From Nocardiopsis listeri NBRC 13360 (GTDB lineage Bacteria > Actinomycetota > Actinomycetes > Streptosporangiales > Streptosporangiaceae), in assembly GCF_001570765.1 (NCBI RefSeq), contig NZ_BCSH01000060.1:1-52323 (forward strand): 52,323 bases of DNA, read 5' to 3'. The notes beneath the pieces are model-generated. The model was given only the letters and a program-made list of their open reading frames with translations. It was not told where the DNA came from and did no database searches. Shown piece by piece: positions 25,612 through 33,989 of the stretch. The position numbers and the translations under genes are program-made. Within the stretch, counting starts at the first letter, position 1. Each line of letters begins with the position of its first letter.

Positions 25612-26190
25612 ATGCCCGTTCGTCATGTTCGGGTGCGTCGGGCGCGTACGTCCGACGTCACCCACATTCGCCGCCTCGTCGACACCTACTCCGTCGACCG
25701 CCGTGTGCTCTCCAAGAGCACGGTCAACCTCTACGAGGACGTCCAGGAGTTCTGGGTGGCCGAGGCGGAGGGCACCTTCGCCGACCCCGAGGATTCCGTG
25801 TCCGAGCGGGAGGGCCTCTTCGTGGTCGGCTGCGGGGCGCTGCACGTTCTTTGGGAGGACCTCGCGGAGGTCCGTACGGTCGCGGTCGATCCCGCGTTGC
25901 GCGGTTTCGGCGTGGGTCACCGAATCGTGACCGCATTGCTCGATACGGCTCGCGGGCTGGGTGTGCGTCGTGTGTTCTGCCTGACATTCGAGACCGGTTT
26001 CTTCGCCCGACACGGCTTTGTCCCGATCCAGGGCACTCCGGTCTCCTTCCGTGTGTACGAGGAACTTCTACGTTCCTATGACGAGGGTGTCGCGGAATTC
26101 CTCGACCTGGAGCGGGTCAAACCCAACACTCTCGGGAACACGAGGATGCTTGTACACCTCGACGATGACCCCGTAGGCGCCTCGGGCTAA
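25612..26190 (+). CDS. argA: amino-acid N-acetyltransferase (ArgA-like, GNAT)
   Basis: 192 aa. Matches the short actinobacterial N-acetylglutamate synthases (Rv2747 type), which acetylate glutamate or glutamine to start arginine synthesis and lack the kinase-like domain of E. coli ArgA. VRRARTSDVTHIRRLVDTY opens the GNAT fold; acetyl-CoA motif A is VRTVAVDPALRGFGVGHRIVTALL (RGFGVGH about 97-103); then VRRVFCLTFETGFFARHGF. A C-terminal extension of about 40 residues (from about 150) is not part of the core. Specificity is inferred from family resemblance. Confidence 0.85.
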   Translation: MPVRHVRVRRARTSDVTHIRRLVDTYSVDRRVLSKSTVNLYEDVQEFWVAEAEGTFADPEDSVSEREGLFVVGCGALHVLWEDLAEVRTVAVDPALRGFGVGHRIVTALLDTARGLGVRRVFCLTFETGFFARHGFVPIQGTPVSFRVYEELLRSYDEGVAEFLDLERVKPNTLGNTRMLVHLDDDPVGASG

Positions 26191-26639
26191 AGGTTCCGGG
26201 TGCGGATAGGTACCCGCCGGCCATACGTCCCAAGGCGCCGGGTCCATGTGGTGGAGAGGTCGAGCGCTTAAGTACACCGGGTGGTATGGGAGTGGAAGAG
26301 GGCGGGTAATGTGGACCTGCGTCCGCCGGGGCGGCGTAGGGTTCGTCGACTACCGATGAGATGACGGGATCGCGCGTTTTTCGGTTCCATCGAGTAGCCG
26401 CTCCTCACCTTCCGTCCGCGAACCGGTGTGGGGCGGGAACATCTGATCGGACATTGGCCGCCCAAGGGCTTTGACGGGACCTCTTCGGTACGTCCGGTGT
26501 CGAACCGGGGGCAAACGATGTCTATGATGTCTGGTATGCGATTGCCCGGGCCCACCGGCGTCCCATCCCCCGGACCGGCCCGACACTGAGTCGGGTATTT
26601 GCTGCAATAAGTAACAACCAGGAAGGGCAGGGCGCTTCG
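26191..26639. other. intergenic region before the small membrane protein
   Basis: No supported gene or tRNA. The only recognisable element is the promoter at 26500-26528. It implies a leader of about 100 nt. A small direct repeat ATGTCT-atg-ATGTCT-like lies over the -10 region. Confidence 0.4.
26500..26528 (+). promoter_or_regulatory. candidate promoter TCGAAC-N17-TATGAT
   Basis: TATGAT (26523-26528) is a near-perfect -10; TCGAAC (26500-26505) is 17 nt upstream. It is the same -35-like hexamer as at 30-35. Confidence 0.45.
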
Positions 26640-26921
26640 ATGGGTGACTTTTTGTCATCGGTGCTTCCCCCTGGGCTGATCGACGTATTGTCCGCGCTCA
26701 TCCCACCGGTGGTTGTCGCGACCGTCTTCTGTGCCTTCGTCATCAAGCTGCTCCGCCGGGAGATGGCTCCGAGGCGGATGGACGGAAGCCTGGTCAACGA
26801 GGACGACACCTCGGATGCCGGCGTGGGTGACAAGGGCGCGGCCAAGGTCGAGGAGACCAAGGCGACGAACGAGACGCCGATTACCCAGGACGGGGAACGC
26901 ACCGAATCCGAGGGGCGTTAG
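26640..26921 (+). CDS. small single-pass membrane protein
   Basis: 93 aa. One membrane helix at about residues 10-37 (LIDVLSALIPPVVVATVFCAFVIKLL), then a basic patch RREMAPRR on the inner side and an acidic, Thr/Glu-rich disordered tail. ATG 26640 has AGGAAGG and AGGG sites upstream. No family function is known to me. It sits just before lsr2 and is probably transcribed from the TATGAT promoter. Confidence 0.65.
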   Translation: MGDFLSSVLPPGLIDVLSALIPPVVVATVFCAFVIKLLRREMAPRRMDGSLVNEDDTSDAGVGDKGAAKVEETKATNETPITQDGERTESEGR

Positions 26922-27070
26922 ATACTCTGCCGGTTCGATCCGGCCATCGCGACTCCCCGGAGTCGGGAGGACCCGTGAGCGCGGGCCGACTCATGTGCCC
27001 CGTGCGGTTCCGGTGACCCCGAATCCTCGTCCGGTGGGCGGCGCCGATTTCATCGCGTCGGGAATTGTCT

Positions 27071-27117
27071 TTCGCGTTCTCGCGAGATAGCTTTATATTC
27101 AGGTGCTACAGACACCT
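27071..27117 (+). promoter_or_regulatory. lsr2 promoter and leader inverted repeat
   Basis: TTCGCG (27071-27076), 17 nt, TATATT (27094-27099). Just after it, AGGTG (27101-27105) and CACCT (27113-27117) can pair around 7 nt, near the transcription start. The CTCGCGAG palindrome sits in the spacer. The region is AT-rich for this genome, as expected for a site Lsr2 could bind itself. Confidence 0.45.
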
Positions 27118-27139
27118 CTCTTCTGAAAGGTTTGATTCC

Positions 27140-27478
27140 ATGGCACAGAAGGTCCAGGTTTTCCTGGTGGACGACCTCGACGGCGGTGAGGCCGAGGAGA
27201 CGGTGACGTTCGGTCTCGACGGGTCGACGTACGAAATCGACCTCAGCGCGGATAATGCCGGCAAGCTCCGCGAGGCTCTTAGCCCGTTCGTCGAGGCCTC
27301 TCGTAAGGCCCCCGCGAAGCAGGGTCGTGGTGGCGCTCGGCGTGGAAGCCGAAATGCCCCGAGCCGTGAGCGCAGCGCCGAGATTCGCGCCTGGGCGAAG
27401 GCCGCCGGGAAGCCGGTCAATGAGCGTGGCCGTATCCCCGCCGCCATCGTCGCCGAATATGAGGCCATCAAGGGCTGA
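27140..27478 (+). CDS. lsr2: Lsr2 nucleoid-associated protein
   Basis: 112 aa. Actinobacterial H-NS functional analogue that binds AT-rich DNA in the minor groove, bridges it and silences acquired genes. The N-terminal dimerisation domain begins AQKVQVFLVDDLDGGEAEETVTF...YEIDLS, followed by a basic linker with GRGGARRGSRN. The C-terminal DNA-binding domain, SAEIRAWAKAAGKPVNERGRIP, carries the RGR AT-hook-like motif. ATG 27140 has GAAAGG 9 nt upstream. The position between lysS and clpC is conserved. Confidence 0.97.
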   Translation: MAQKVQVFLVDDLDGGEAEETVTFGLDGSTYEIDLSADNAGKLREALSPFVEASRKAPAKQGRGGARRGSRNAPSRERSAEIRAWAKAAGKPVNERGRIPAAIVAEYEAIKG

Positions 27479-27575
27479 TTTCGCCGTCGGCTCGGGTCCG
27501 CCGAAATGTTGTCAGGTCTTGATCGAATTTCGACCTGGGTCCCGCCGACGTCGCACCCGATCCTCCGGCAGGTTC

Positions 27576-27597
27576 CGGTCCGTCATGGAACGGACCG
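27576..27597 (+). terminator. possible lsr2 terminator hairpin
   Basis: Perfect 8-bp stem with loop CATGGA, about 100 nt after the lsr2 stop; no T-run. Confidence 0.35.
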
Positions 27598-27912
27598 TGG
27601 TCCACCGGACGCAGGGGATAACGGGGGAGGCGAGGATTGTCGGTGGAATCGGGCGGAGCCGCTCGGTCGTGAGCGCCAAGCCGGTGCGGAGATCGTTCGT
27701 TGGAGGACACCCCGCGCTGCGGGCACGCGGTCCCCGCTCCTGTTTGGCCCGGCCTCGACGCAGTCCGACCCGTGAGTGGACCGCGCATTCGGTGGTCCGG
27801 TGCGCGGCGGTCCCATCGTGGGCCGCCGCACCTATGGGCCACCGACCCGGTCAGGTCGGAAGCATCGACATCCGCGGGCCAATTCCGCTCGAAGAACAAC
27901 ACGCTTCGGCTT

Positions 27913-27932
27913 GTTCGCTAAGAGCCGATAAT
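27913..27932 (+). promoter_or_regulatory. ClgR-like operator and -10 upstream of clpC
   Basis: GTTCGCTAAGAGC (27913-27925) fits the ClgR activator core CGCYNANRGCG in all but the last base. GATAAT (27927-27932) follows as a -10. ClgR activates clp genes in streptomycetes and corynebacteria. Match made by eye. Confidence 0.4.
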
Positions 27933-28005
27933 GGGGCTTGCGCACGTGCGGCCCGGGCACTCTCGTGATGGATGGGATGCCCGGGCCGTTCGCCTTCGGC
28001 GTACA

Positions 28006-28033
28006 GGGAAATCTGACGCGGCAATTGGTAGTT
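28006..28033 (+). promoter_or_regulatory. sigma-R/SigH-type promoter candidate for clpC
   Basis: GGGAAA (28006-28011), 19 nt, GTT (28031-28033), close to the oxidative and heat-stress consensus GGAAT-N18/19-GTT. clp genes belong to such regulons in Streptomyces. It would give a leader of about 210 nt. Confidence 0.35.
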
Positions 28034-28251
28034 GGATGTTGGGTGAACGCCCTATCGTCGGGGAAAGTCTCTGGCACGGACGGCTGCGGTCGGTCGTGCG
28101 GGAGATGTTCGTCCGAGCCGGCCGTGGTCGGTGAGGACGAGCGGTGCGACAGCGCTCCCCGGGGCGGTTATCCCTGTGGGGCCTATATGCGGAAGAGTCG
28201 GGTCGGTATCGACCGTCCCTGCCTGACCGCTCTGTAGAGGAGCGACGAGAC

Positions 28252-30756
28252 ATGTTCGAGAGGTTTACCGACCGCGCGCGGCGAGTGGTGGTTCTGGCTC
28301 AGGAAGAAGCCAGGATGCTCAACCACAACTACATCGGTACGGAGCACATCCTGCTCGGCCTCATCCACGAGGGTGAGGGTGTCGCCGCCAAGGCCCTGGA
28401 GAGTCTTGGGATCAGCCTCGAAGCGGTTCGGCAGCAGGTCGAGGAGATCATCGGCCAGGGCCAACAGGCTCCGTCGGGGCACATTCCCTTCACCCCGCGG
28501 GCCAAGAAGGTCCTCGAGCTGTCGCTGCGCGAGGCGCTTCAGCTCGGTCACAACTACATCGGTACCGAGCACATACTGCTGGGCCTGATCCGCGAGGGCG
28601 AGGGCGTCGCCGCCCAGGTCCTCGTCAAGCTGGGCGCCGACCTCAACCGGGTCCGCCAGCAGGTCATCCAGCTGCTGCACGGTTACCAGGGCAAGGAGCC
28701 GCAGGCCACCGGAGCCTCCTCCGAGTCCACACCCTCCACCTCGCTGGTGCTGGACCAGTTCGGCCGCAACCTGACGCAGGCCGCTCGCGAGTCCAAGCTC
28801 GACCCGGTCATCGGTCGTGACAACGAGATCGAGCGGGTCATGCAGGTCCTGTCCCGCAGGACCAAGAACAACCCGGTCCTCATCGGTGAGCCCGGCGTCG
28901 GTAAGACGGCGGTCGTCGAGGGGCTGGCGCAGAAGATCGTCAAGGGGGAGATCCCCGAGACGCTCAAGGACAAGCAGCTCTACACCCTCGACCTGGGCGC
29001 CCTGGTCGCGGGCAGCCGCTACCGCGGTGACTTCGAGGAGCGCCTCAAGAAGGTGCTCAAGGAGATCCGCACCCGCGGTGACATCATCCTCTTCATCGAC
29101 GAGCTGCACACGCTGGTCGGCGCGGGGGCGGCGGAAGGTGCCATAGACGCCGCTTCCATCCTGAAGCCCATGCTGGCCCGGGGTGAGCTGCAGACCATCG
29201 GTGCGACCACGCTCGACGAGTACCGCAAGTACCTGGAGAAGGACGCCGCGCTGGAGCGCCGTTTCCAGCCGATCCAGGTCGACGAGCCCACCACCAAGCA
29301 CACCATCGAGATCCTCAAGGGTCTGCGCGACCGGTACGAGGCCCACCACCGGGTCTCCATCACCGACAGCGCGCTCGTGGCCGCCGCGCAGCTCGCGGAC
29401 CGCTACATCAGCGACCGCTTCCTGCCGGACAAGGCGATCGACCTCATCGACGAGGCGGGTTCGCGAATGCGCATCCGTCGGATGACCGCTCCGCCGGACC
29501 TGCGCGAGTTCGACGAGAAGATCGCCAAGGTGCGCCGCGACAAGGAATCGGCCATCGACGAGCAGGACTTCGAAAAGGCCGCGTCCCTGCGCGATGACGA
29601 GAAGCAGCTGCTCAACAAGAAGGCGCAGCGGGAGAAGGAGTGGAAGGCCGGCGACATGGACGTCGTGGCCGAGGTCGACGAGGAGCTCATCGCCGAGGTC
29701 CTGGCCGCGTCCACCGGTATCCCGGTCTTCAAGCTGACCGAGGAGGAGAGCTCGCGCCTGCTGCGCATGGAGGACGAGCTGCACCAGCGGGTCATCGGTC
29801 AGGAGGACGCCATCAAGGCGCTCTCGCAGGCCATCCGCCGGACCCGTGCGGGTCTGAAGGACCCCAAGCGTCCCGGTGGTTCGTTCATCTTCGCCGGTCC
29901 GTCCGGTGTGGGTAAGACCGAGCTGTCCAAGACCCTCGCGGAGTTCCTCTTCGGGGACGAGGAAGCGTTGATCCAGCTCGACATGTCCGAGTTCATGGAG
30001 AAGCACACCGTTTCGCGGCTGTTCGGTTCGCCTCCCGGCTACGTCGGTTACGAAGAGGGCGGTCAGCTCACCGAGAAGGTGCGCCGCAAGCCGTTCTCCG
30101 TGGTCCTGTTCGACGAGATCGAGAAGGCCCACAACGACATCTTCAACTCGCTCCTGCAGGTGCTGGAGGAGGGTCGTCTCACCGACGCCCAGGGTCGCAA
30201 CGTCGACTTCAAGAACACGGTCATCATCATGACGACCAACCTGGGTACGCGTGACATCTCCAAGGGCCAGGCCATGGGCTTCGCCAAGGAGGACGACGCC
30301 ACCACCAACTACGAGCGGATGAAGGCCAAGGTCAACGAGGAGCTGAAGACCAACTTCAGGCCCGAGTTCCTCAACCGTGTGGACGACGTCATCGTCTTCC
30401 ACCAGTTGACCCAGAGCGAGATCTTCCAGATCGTCGACCTGATGGTCACGAGCCTGGATGGTCGGCTCAAGGAGCGGGACATGGGCATCGAGCTTCGGTC
30501 CAACGCCAAGAAGGTCCTCTCCGAGCGTGGGTTCGACCCGGTGCTGGGCGCGCGTCCGCTGCGTCGCACGATCCAGCGGGAGATCGAGGACCAGCTGTCC
30601 GAGAAGATCCTGTTCGGTGACCTCAAGGCCGGCCAGATCGTGGTGATCGACGCCGAGGGCGAGGGCGAGAACGCCAAGTTCACCTTCAAGGGTGTGCCGA
30701 AGCCCGCCGCGGTTCCGGACACTCCCGAGGTGGAGTCCGCCGCCAAGGGCGAGTAG
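28252..30756 (+). CDS. clpC: ATP-dependent Clp protease ATP-binding subunit ClpC
   Basis: 834 aa Hsp100 unfoldase that feeds ClpP. Two N-terminal Clp_N repeats (about 1-145, each with [13 protein letters not shown]), first AAA module with Walker A GEPGVGKT (212-219) and Walker B ILFIDE, the UVR-type coiled middle domain (about 415-465), second AAA module with Walker A GPSGVGKT (549-556) and the conserved [14 protein letters not shown]. The C-terminal part has the [21 protein letters not shown] sensor-2 region. ATG 28252 has GAGGAGCGACGA upstream; the frame is open to 28144. It is followed by a T-run terminator. Confidence 0.98.
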   Translation: MFERFTDRARRVVVLAQEEARMLNHNYIGTEHILLGLIHEGEGVAAKALESLGISLEAVRQQVEEIIGQGQQAPSGHIPFTPRAKKVLELSLREALQLGHNYIGTEHILLGLIREGEGVAAQVLVKLGADLNRVRQQVIQLLHGYQGKEPQATGASSESTPSTSLVLDQFGRNLTQAARESKLDPVIGRDNEIERVMQVLSRRTKNNPVLIGEPGVGKTAVVEGLAQKIVKGEIPETLKDKQLYTLDLGALVAGSRYRGDFEERLKKVLKEIRTRGDIILFIDELHTLVGAGAAEGAIDAASILKPMLARGELQTIGATTLDEYRKYLEKDAALERRFQPIQVDEPTTKHTIEILKGLRDRYEAHHRVSITDSALVAAAQLADRYISDRFLPDKAIDLIDEAGSRMRIRRMTAPPDLREFDEKIAKVRRDKESAIDEQDFEKAASLRDDEKQLLNKKAQREKEWKAGDMDVVAEVDEELIAEVLAASTGIPVFKLTEEESSRLLRMEDELHQRVIGQEDAIKALSQAIRRTRAGLKDPKRPGGSFIFAGPSGVGKTELSKTLAEFLFGDEEALIQLDMSEFMEKHTVSRLFGSPPGYVGYEEGGQLTEKVRRKPFSVVLFDEIEKAHNDIFNSLLQVLEEGRLTDAQGRNVDFKNTVIIMTTNLGTRDISKGQAMGFAKEDDATTNYERMKAKVNEELKTNFRPEFLNRVDDVIVFHQLTQSEIFQIVDLMVTSLDGRLKERDMGIELRSNAKKVLSERGFDPVLGARPLRRTIQREIEDQLSEKILFGDLKAGQIVVIDAEGEGENAKFTFKGVPKPAAVPDTPEVESAAKGE

Positions 30757-30787
30757 GGACATCGGCCGGCCGAACGCCGGTACGAAC

Positions 30788-30816
30788 GGGGGCATCCCTT
30801 CTGGGGTGCCCCCTTT
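30788..30816 (+). terminator. intrinsic terminator after clpC
   Basis: GGGGGCATCCC (30788-30798) pairs over 11 bp with GGGGTGCCCCC (30803-30813), loop TTCT, then TTT. Confidence 0.8.
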
Positions 30817-30842
30817 CCCGTGCCCGGGGGAGGCCCGCGGGG

Positions 30843-30848
30843 TAGGGT
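30843..30848 (+). promoter_or_regulatory. -10 element of a leaderless promoter
   Basis: TAGGGT ends 6 nt before GTG 30855 of the DUF3105 gene. Confidence 0.4.
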
Positions 30849-30854
30849 TCTCCG

Positions 30855-31724
30855 GTGTCCTCACCGAATGATCCTCGCCAGAACGGCCCCCAGCGGCCCC
30901 CGGAACCGTTCCCCGGCTCCTACCCGGGTCAGGGCCCGCACGGCGCTCCCGCGTACCAGGGGCCGCTGCAAGGACCTCCTCCTCAGGGTCCTCCTCCCGG
31001 ATACCCACCTCAGGGCGCTCCGCCGCAGGGTCTTCCTCCCGGATACCCGCCGGTAGGCCCGCCCGGACACCCGTACCAGGGGCCACCACGCAAGCGCGGC
31101 GGCGCGCTGCCCTGGGTGATCGGTGGAAGCGCCCTCGCCATCGTCCTGGTCGGCGTCACGGGCCTTGGAGTGTGGTGGGCGAGGGGCGGCCCCGGCGGCG
31201 CCGACTCGGGTGGGAGCGGTGCGAGCGGTGCGAGCGGGGGTGGCCAGGGCGAGGTCCGAATCTTCGAGGGGCTGTCCGCCGACCACGTGGACCCCGGAGA
31301 GACCGTCGACTACGCGCAACACCCTCCGGTCGGCGGCGAGCACTACCCCTTCTGGCAGAACTGTGGCGTCTACGACGAGCCGGTGCTGACCGAGGCCGCG
31401 GTCCACTCCCTGGAACACGGCACGGTCTGGATCACCTACGACCCGTCGCTGGACTCGGGTCAGGTCGAACGATTGACCTCCTACCACGAGCCCGGATCGT
31501 ACGTGCTGGTCAGCCCGATGGGAGATCTGCCCGCACCGATCGTGGCCTCGGCCTGGGGCGCCCAGATCCAACTGGAGGACGCCTCGGACGAACGGATCGG
31601 CGACTTCCTGCGCGAGTACGAGCAGAGCCCCGCGGCCCCCGAACCGGGCGCGCCGTGCAGCGGTGCCTACGACGGCAACGACGCCGACTTCGACCCCGAG
31701 ACCGTCGACGTCCGGATGAACTGA
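30855..31724 (+). CDS. DUF3105 membrane-anchored protein
   Basis: 289 aa. An 80-residue Pro/Gly/Gln-rich cytoplasmic tail, with repeated GPPPGYPP-like units, precedes one membrane helix (about 84-107) and a Gly/Ser-rich linker. The extracytoplasmic DUF3105 domain (about 130-289) has the family core DYAQHPPVGGEHYPFWQNCGVYDEPV, then AVHSLEHGTVWITYDP. The conserved His, Cys and Glu residues could form a metal site, although this is not established. A second Cys (PGAPCSGAY) lies near the end. GTG start is leaderless. It converges with mutY. Confidence 0.88.
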   Translation: MSSPNDPRQNGPQRPPEPFPGSYPGQGPHGAPAYQGPLQGPPPQGPPPGYPPQGAPPQGLPPGYPPVGPPGHPYQGPPRKRGGALPWVIGGSALAIVLVGVTGLGVWWARGGPGGADSGGSGASGASGGGQGEVRIFEGLSADHVDPGETVDYAQHPPVGGEHYPFWQNCGVYDEPVLTEAAVHSLEHGTVWITYDPSLDSGQVERLTSYHEPGSYVLVSPMGDLPAPIVASAWGAQIQLEDASDERIGDFLREYEQSPAAPEPGAPCSGAYDGNDADFDPETVDVRMN

Positions 31725-31740
31725 CCTCGCCGACAGCGGC

Positions 31741-31760
31741 CCCCGGCCACGTGTCCGGGG
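31741..31760. terminator. hairpin between convergent DUF3105 gene and mutY
   Basis: CCCCGG (31741-31746) pairs with CCGGGG (31755-31760); flanking GGC/GCC bases add pairs with one bulge. In a 38-bp gap between two convergent stops. Confidence 0.4.
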
Positions 31761-31762
31761 CC

Positions 31763-32638
31763 TCAGCCGGGCAGGGCGAAACGGCCGTCACCGAGCGGAT
31801 CGACCAGGCCGTCGTCGATGAGCGCGTCCAGGGCGCGTTCGCGTTGGACGTGGTCGTTCCACACGGCGTCCAGGGCCGACTTGGCGACGGGCTCCGTGGA
31901 GTCGCGCAGGACGGCCAGGAGCTTGCCGCGCACCTGGCGGTCGGTCCCGGCGTAGGTCTGAGCGCGCCGGGGCGGTCCGTCATAGGCGGGGCGGCCGGCC
32001 AGTCGCCAGGCGCACTGGCCGGCGATGGGACAGTCGGCGCAGCGCGGAGAGCGGGCGGTGCACACCAAGGCTCCCAGCTCCATCACGGCCACGCCCCAGC
32101 GGGCGGCCACCGACGGCAGTGGCGGCAAAAGTGACTCGGCCAGGGCGACCTCCGCCTTGGTCTGGGTTTTCGGCGGGTACTCGATCCCGGTTTCGGCCCT
32201 GGACAGGACGCGCCGAACGTTGGTGTCCAGAATGGCGTGCCGCTGCCCGTAAGCAAAGCTCGCCACCGCCGCAGCGGTGTAGGCGCCGATGCCCGGAAGG
32301 GCCAACAGGGTGGCGTGGTCGTCGGGGACCTCGCCGTCATGTTCCTCGGTGATGGCCACCGCGCAGGCGTGCAGACGCAGGGCACGGCGTGGGTAGCCCA
32401 GCCGGTTCCACATGCGCACGGCTTCGCCCGAGGGTTCTTTCGCCAGGTGGGCGGGGGTGGGCCAGCGTTCCATCCACGCCTCCCAGGCAGGCAGGACTCG
32501 GACGACCGGGGTCTGCTGAAGCATGATCTCGCTGACCAGGATCGACCAAGGGGAGGCGTCCGGGCGACGCCAGGGAAGATCGCGGGCGTTGGTCTCGTAC
32601 CACGCCAGAACCGCGGTGCTGTAAGGGTTATCGCTCAT
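31763..32638 (-). CDS. mutY: A/G-specific adenine glycosylase MutY
   Basis: 291 aa. Removes adenine mispaired with 8-oxoguanine. The catalytic Glu37 is in SEIMLQQTPV, the helix-hairpin-helix LPGIGAYTA is at 114-122, and the catalytic Asp138 is in HAILDTNVRRVL. The 4Fe-4S ligands are Cys193, Cys200, Cys203 and Cys209 (C-X6-C-X2-C-X5-C). It is the short form; the C-terminal NUDIX-like 8-oxoG recognition domain is reduced to about 60 residues after the cluster, common in actinobacteria. ATG 32638 gives the family N-terminus. It is divergent from the anchored secreted protein gene, 63 bp apart. Confidence 0.95.
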   Translation of the reverse strand: MSDNPYSTAVLAWYETNARDLPWRRPDASPWSILVSEIMLQQTPVVRVLPAWEAWMERWPTPAHLAKEPSGEAVRMWNRLGYPRRALRLHACAVAITEEHDGEVPDDHATLLALPGIGAYTAAAVASFAYGQRHAILDTNVRRVLSRAETGIEYPPKTQTKAEVALAESLLPPLPSVAARWGVAVMELGALVCTARSPRCADCPIAGQCAWRLAGRPAYDGPPRRAQTYAGTDRQVRGKLLAVLRDSTEPVAKSALDAVWNDHVQRERALDALIDDGLVDPLGDGRFALPG

Positions 32639-32701
32639 CTTTAACGGCAAATCGGCGGGTTGAGTGGATGGGTGGTGCACAAAACCGCAATACTACGGCC
32701 C

Positions 32702-33460
32702 ATGGCGTCAAGTACCGGACACACCGCACCCGTCGGCAAGGACATCTACTGGAGGCGCAGAGCCTTCGTGCTGATCGGCGTGCTGCTGTTGTTCGCGCTG
32801 ATCGCCTACGCCTGTAGTCCCTCCGAGAGCGAGAACACGTCGGACAGCAACCAGGCGGGTGTGGAGGAACCCTCACCCTCTCCCAGTGAGCCAGAGGAGG
32901 AGCCCTCCGAGGAGGCTTCCGAGGAGCCCGAGGAGGACGCTTCCCCGTCACCGTCCGACGAACCCTCCGCGGGTGAGGACGAGGGTGAGGACGAGGGGTC
33001 CGGGGAGGATTCCTCCGGCGGTGACTCCACCGAGGCCGCCGCGCCCGAGAAGCCCGAGGACCCCTGCCGTCCACAGGACGTGGTGGTCTCCTTCGACTTC
33101 GCCGAGGCCGACCGCGAGGCCTACGGGGCCGATACCGACCCCGGGTTCAAGGTCTCCGTGGTCAACGTCGGCGAACAGACCTGCACCGTTGACGTGGGGC
33201 CGGAGGCACTCGAACTGATCGTGCACTCCGGCGAGGACCGGATCTACTCCACCGCGGACTGCGTGGAGGGCAAGGCCACCCAGGAACGTCAGCTGGAGCA
33301 GGGTCGCCCGCACGACTACACGATCACCTGGGAGCGGGACCGCTCCTTCACCGACTGCCGGTCGACCTCGTCGCGGGCCCAGGCCGGTTGGTACAAGGCC
33401 AACCTCCGGGGCGACATCGTCAGTGGCGTGGACCAACTGGTCTTCCAACTCAAGGCCTGA
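32702..33460 (+). CDS. membrane-anchored protein with acidic Ser/Pro/Glu linker
   Basis: 252 aa from ATG 32702. A short basic N-terminus, then one hydrophobic helix (about 19-38, AFVLIGVLLLFALIAYAC). The AYAC end resembles a lipobox, so it may be a lipoprotein. A roughly 80-residue disordered linker rich in Glu/Pro/Ser/Asp follows. The C-terminal extracytoplasmic domain (about 122-252) starts at DPCRPQDVVVSFDF and has four cysteines (in CRPQD, TCTVD, DCVEG and DCRSTS) and a beta-rich, ligand-binding look. A similar gene beside mutY occurs in other actinobacteria. No function known. Confidence 0.75.
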   Translation: MASSTGHTAPVGKDIYWRRRAFVLIGVLLLFALIAYACSPSESENTSDSNQAGVEEPSPSPSEPEEEPSEEASEEPEEDASPSPSDEPSAGEDEGEDEGSGEDSSGGDSTEAAAPEKPEDPCRPQDVVVSFDFAEADREAYGADTDPGFKVSVVNVGEQTCTVDVGPEALELIVHSGEDRIYSTADCVEGKATQERQLEQGRPHDYTITWERDRSFTDCRSTSSRAQAGWYKANLRGDIVSGVDQLVFQLKA

Positions 33461-33578
33461 GGGCACTACGCCCGGGGCGCGACGACGGCACACCGGTTTC
33501 CACAAACGCCACGACTCCTCGTCATCGGTTCGCTACGATTCGTGGTGACCTGATCTCGTCGTCGTTGGAGTGAAAACC

Positions 33579-33965
33579 ATGAGGACAGCCCTGGGGCTCG
33601 TCGCAGCCGCCGCCCTCGCCCTCTCCCTGGCCTCGCCCGCGCAGGCCGAGGCCACGAGCTACGACCTCAGCCTCTCTCCCGTGTCGCCGGGTGGGGTCGA
33701 GGCCGCCGAGACCACGCCGTTCCGTTCGGTGGTCCTGGAGTGCGGACCGGCCGGAGGTACACACCCCGCGGCCCAGGCGGCCTGTGACCTCATCGGGGAG
33801 GCCGGCGGGCGGGTCTCCGAGGTCGAGACCGGTACCGGTGGGATCTGCACCATGATCCACCGACCGGTGACCGTGGTCGCCGACGGTGGGGGAGAGCGCT
33901 ACGAGGAGACCTTCGGGAACGAGTGCCTTCTGCGCGAGGCCAAGGGCGCGGTCTTCGACTTCTGA
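33579..33965 (+). CDS. subtilisin inhibitor-like (SSI) protease inhibitor
   Basis: 128 aa. Signal peptide (about 1-23, ending AQA) and a 105-aa inhibitor of family I16. Four cysteines at 55, 69, 90 and 116 match the two SSI disulfides. The reactive-site loop CTMIHRPVTV aligns with the SSI loop CPMVYDPVTV, putting Met92 at P1 and Ile93 at P1', which suits subtilisin-type rather than trypsin-type targets. The C-terminus AVFDF matches SSI. ATG 33579 has TTGGAG 8 nt upstream. In Streptomyces such inhibitors control secreted serine proteases around aerial growth. It converges with radA, 24 bp apart. Confidence 0.92.
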   Translation: MRTALGLVAAAALALSLASPAQAEATSYDLSLSPVSPGGVEAAETTPFRSVVLECGPAGGTHPAAQAACDLIGEAGGRVSEVETGTGGICTMIHRPVTVVADGGGERYEETFGNECLLREAKGAVFDF

Positions 33966-33989
33966 TCGTGGACGTGGCGCCCCGGCCCG

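Larger units (their letters stand above)
27479..28251. other. long regulatory region between lsr2 and clpC
   Basis: About 770 bp without a supported gene; open frames here lack ribosome sites and coding bias. It holds a hairpin (CGGTCCGT 27576-27583 with ACGGACCG 27590-27597) that may end lsr2 transcription, a ClgR-like site near 27916, and a sigma-R-like promoter near 28006. Confidence 0.45.

Noticed and set aside
27255..27968. Open frame of 237 codons overlapping lsr2 in another frame
   Set aside because: Begins inside lsr2, is very Arg/Ser/Pro-rich, has no start signal and no family resemblance.
28183..31089. A very long open frame on the minus strand opposite clpC (968 codons)
   Set aside because: Mirror of GC-rich codon bias in clpC; no ribosome site, no recognisable domain, and the plus strand encodes complete ClpC. 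The same applies to long minus frames opposite ftsH, panC, lysS and the 39.8-41.7 kb gene.
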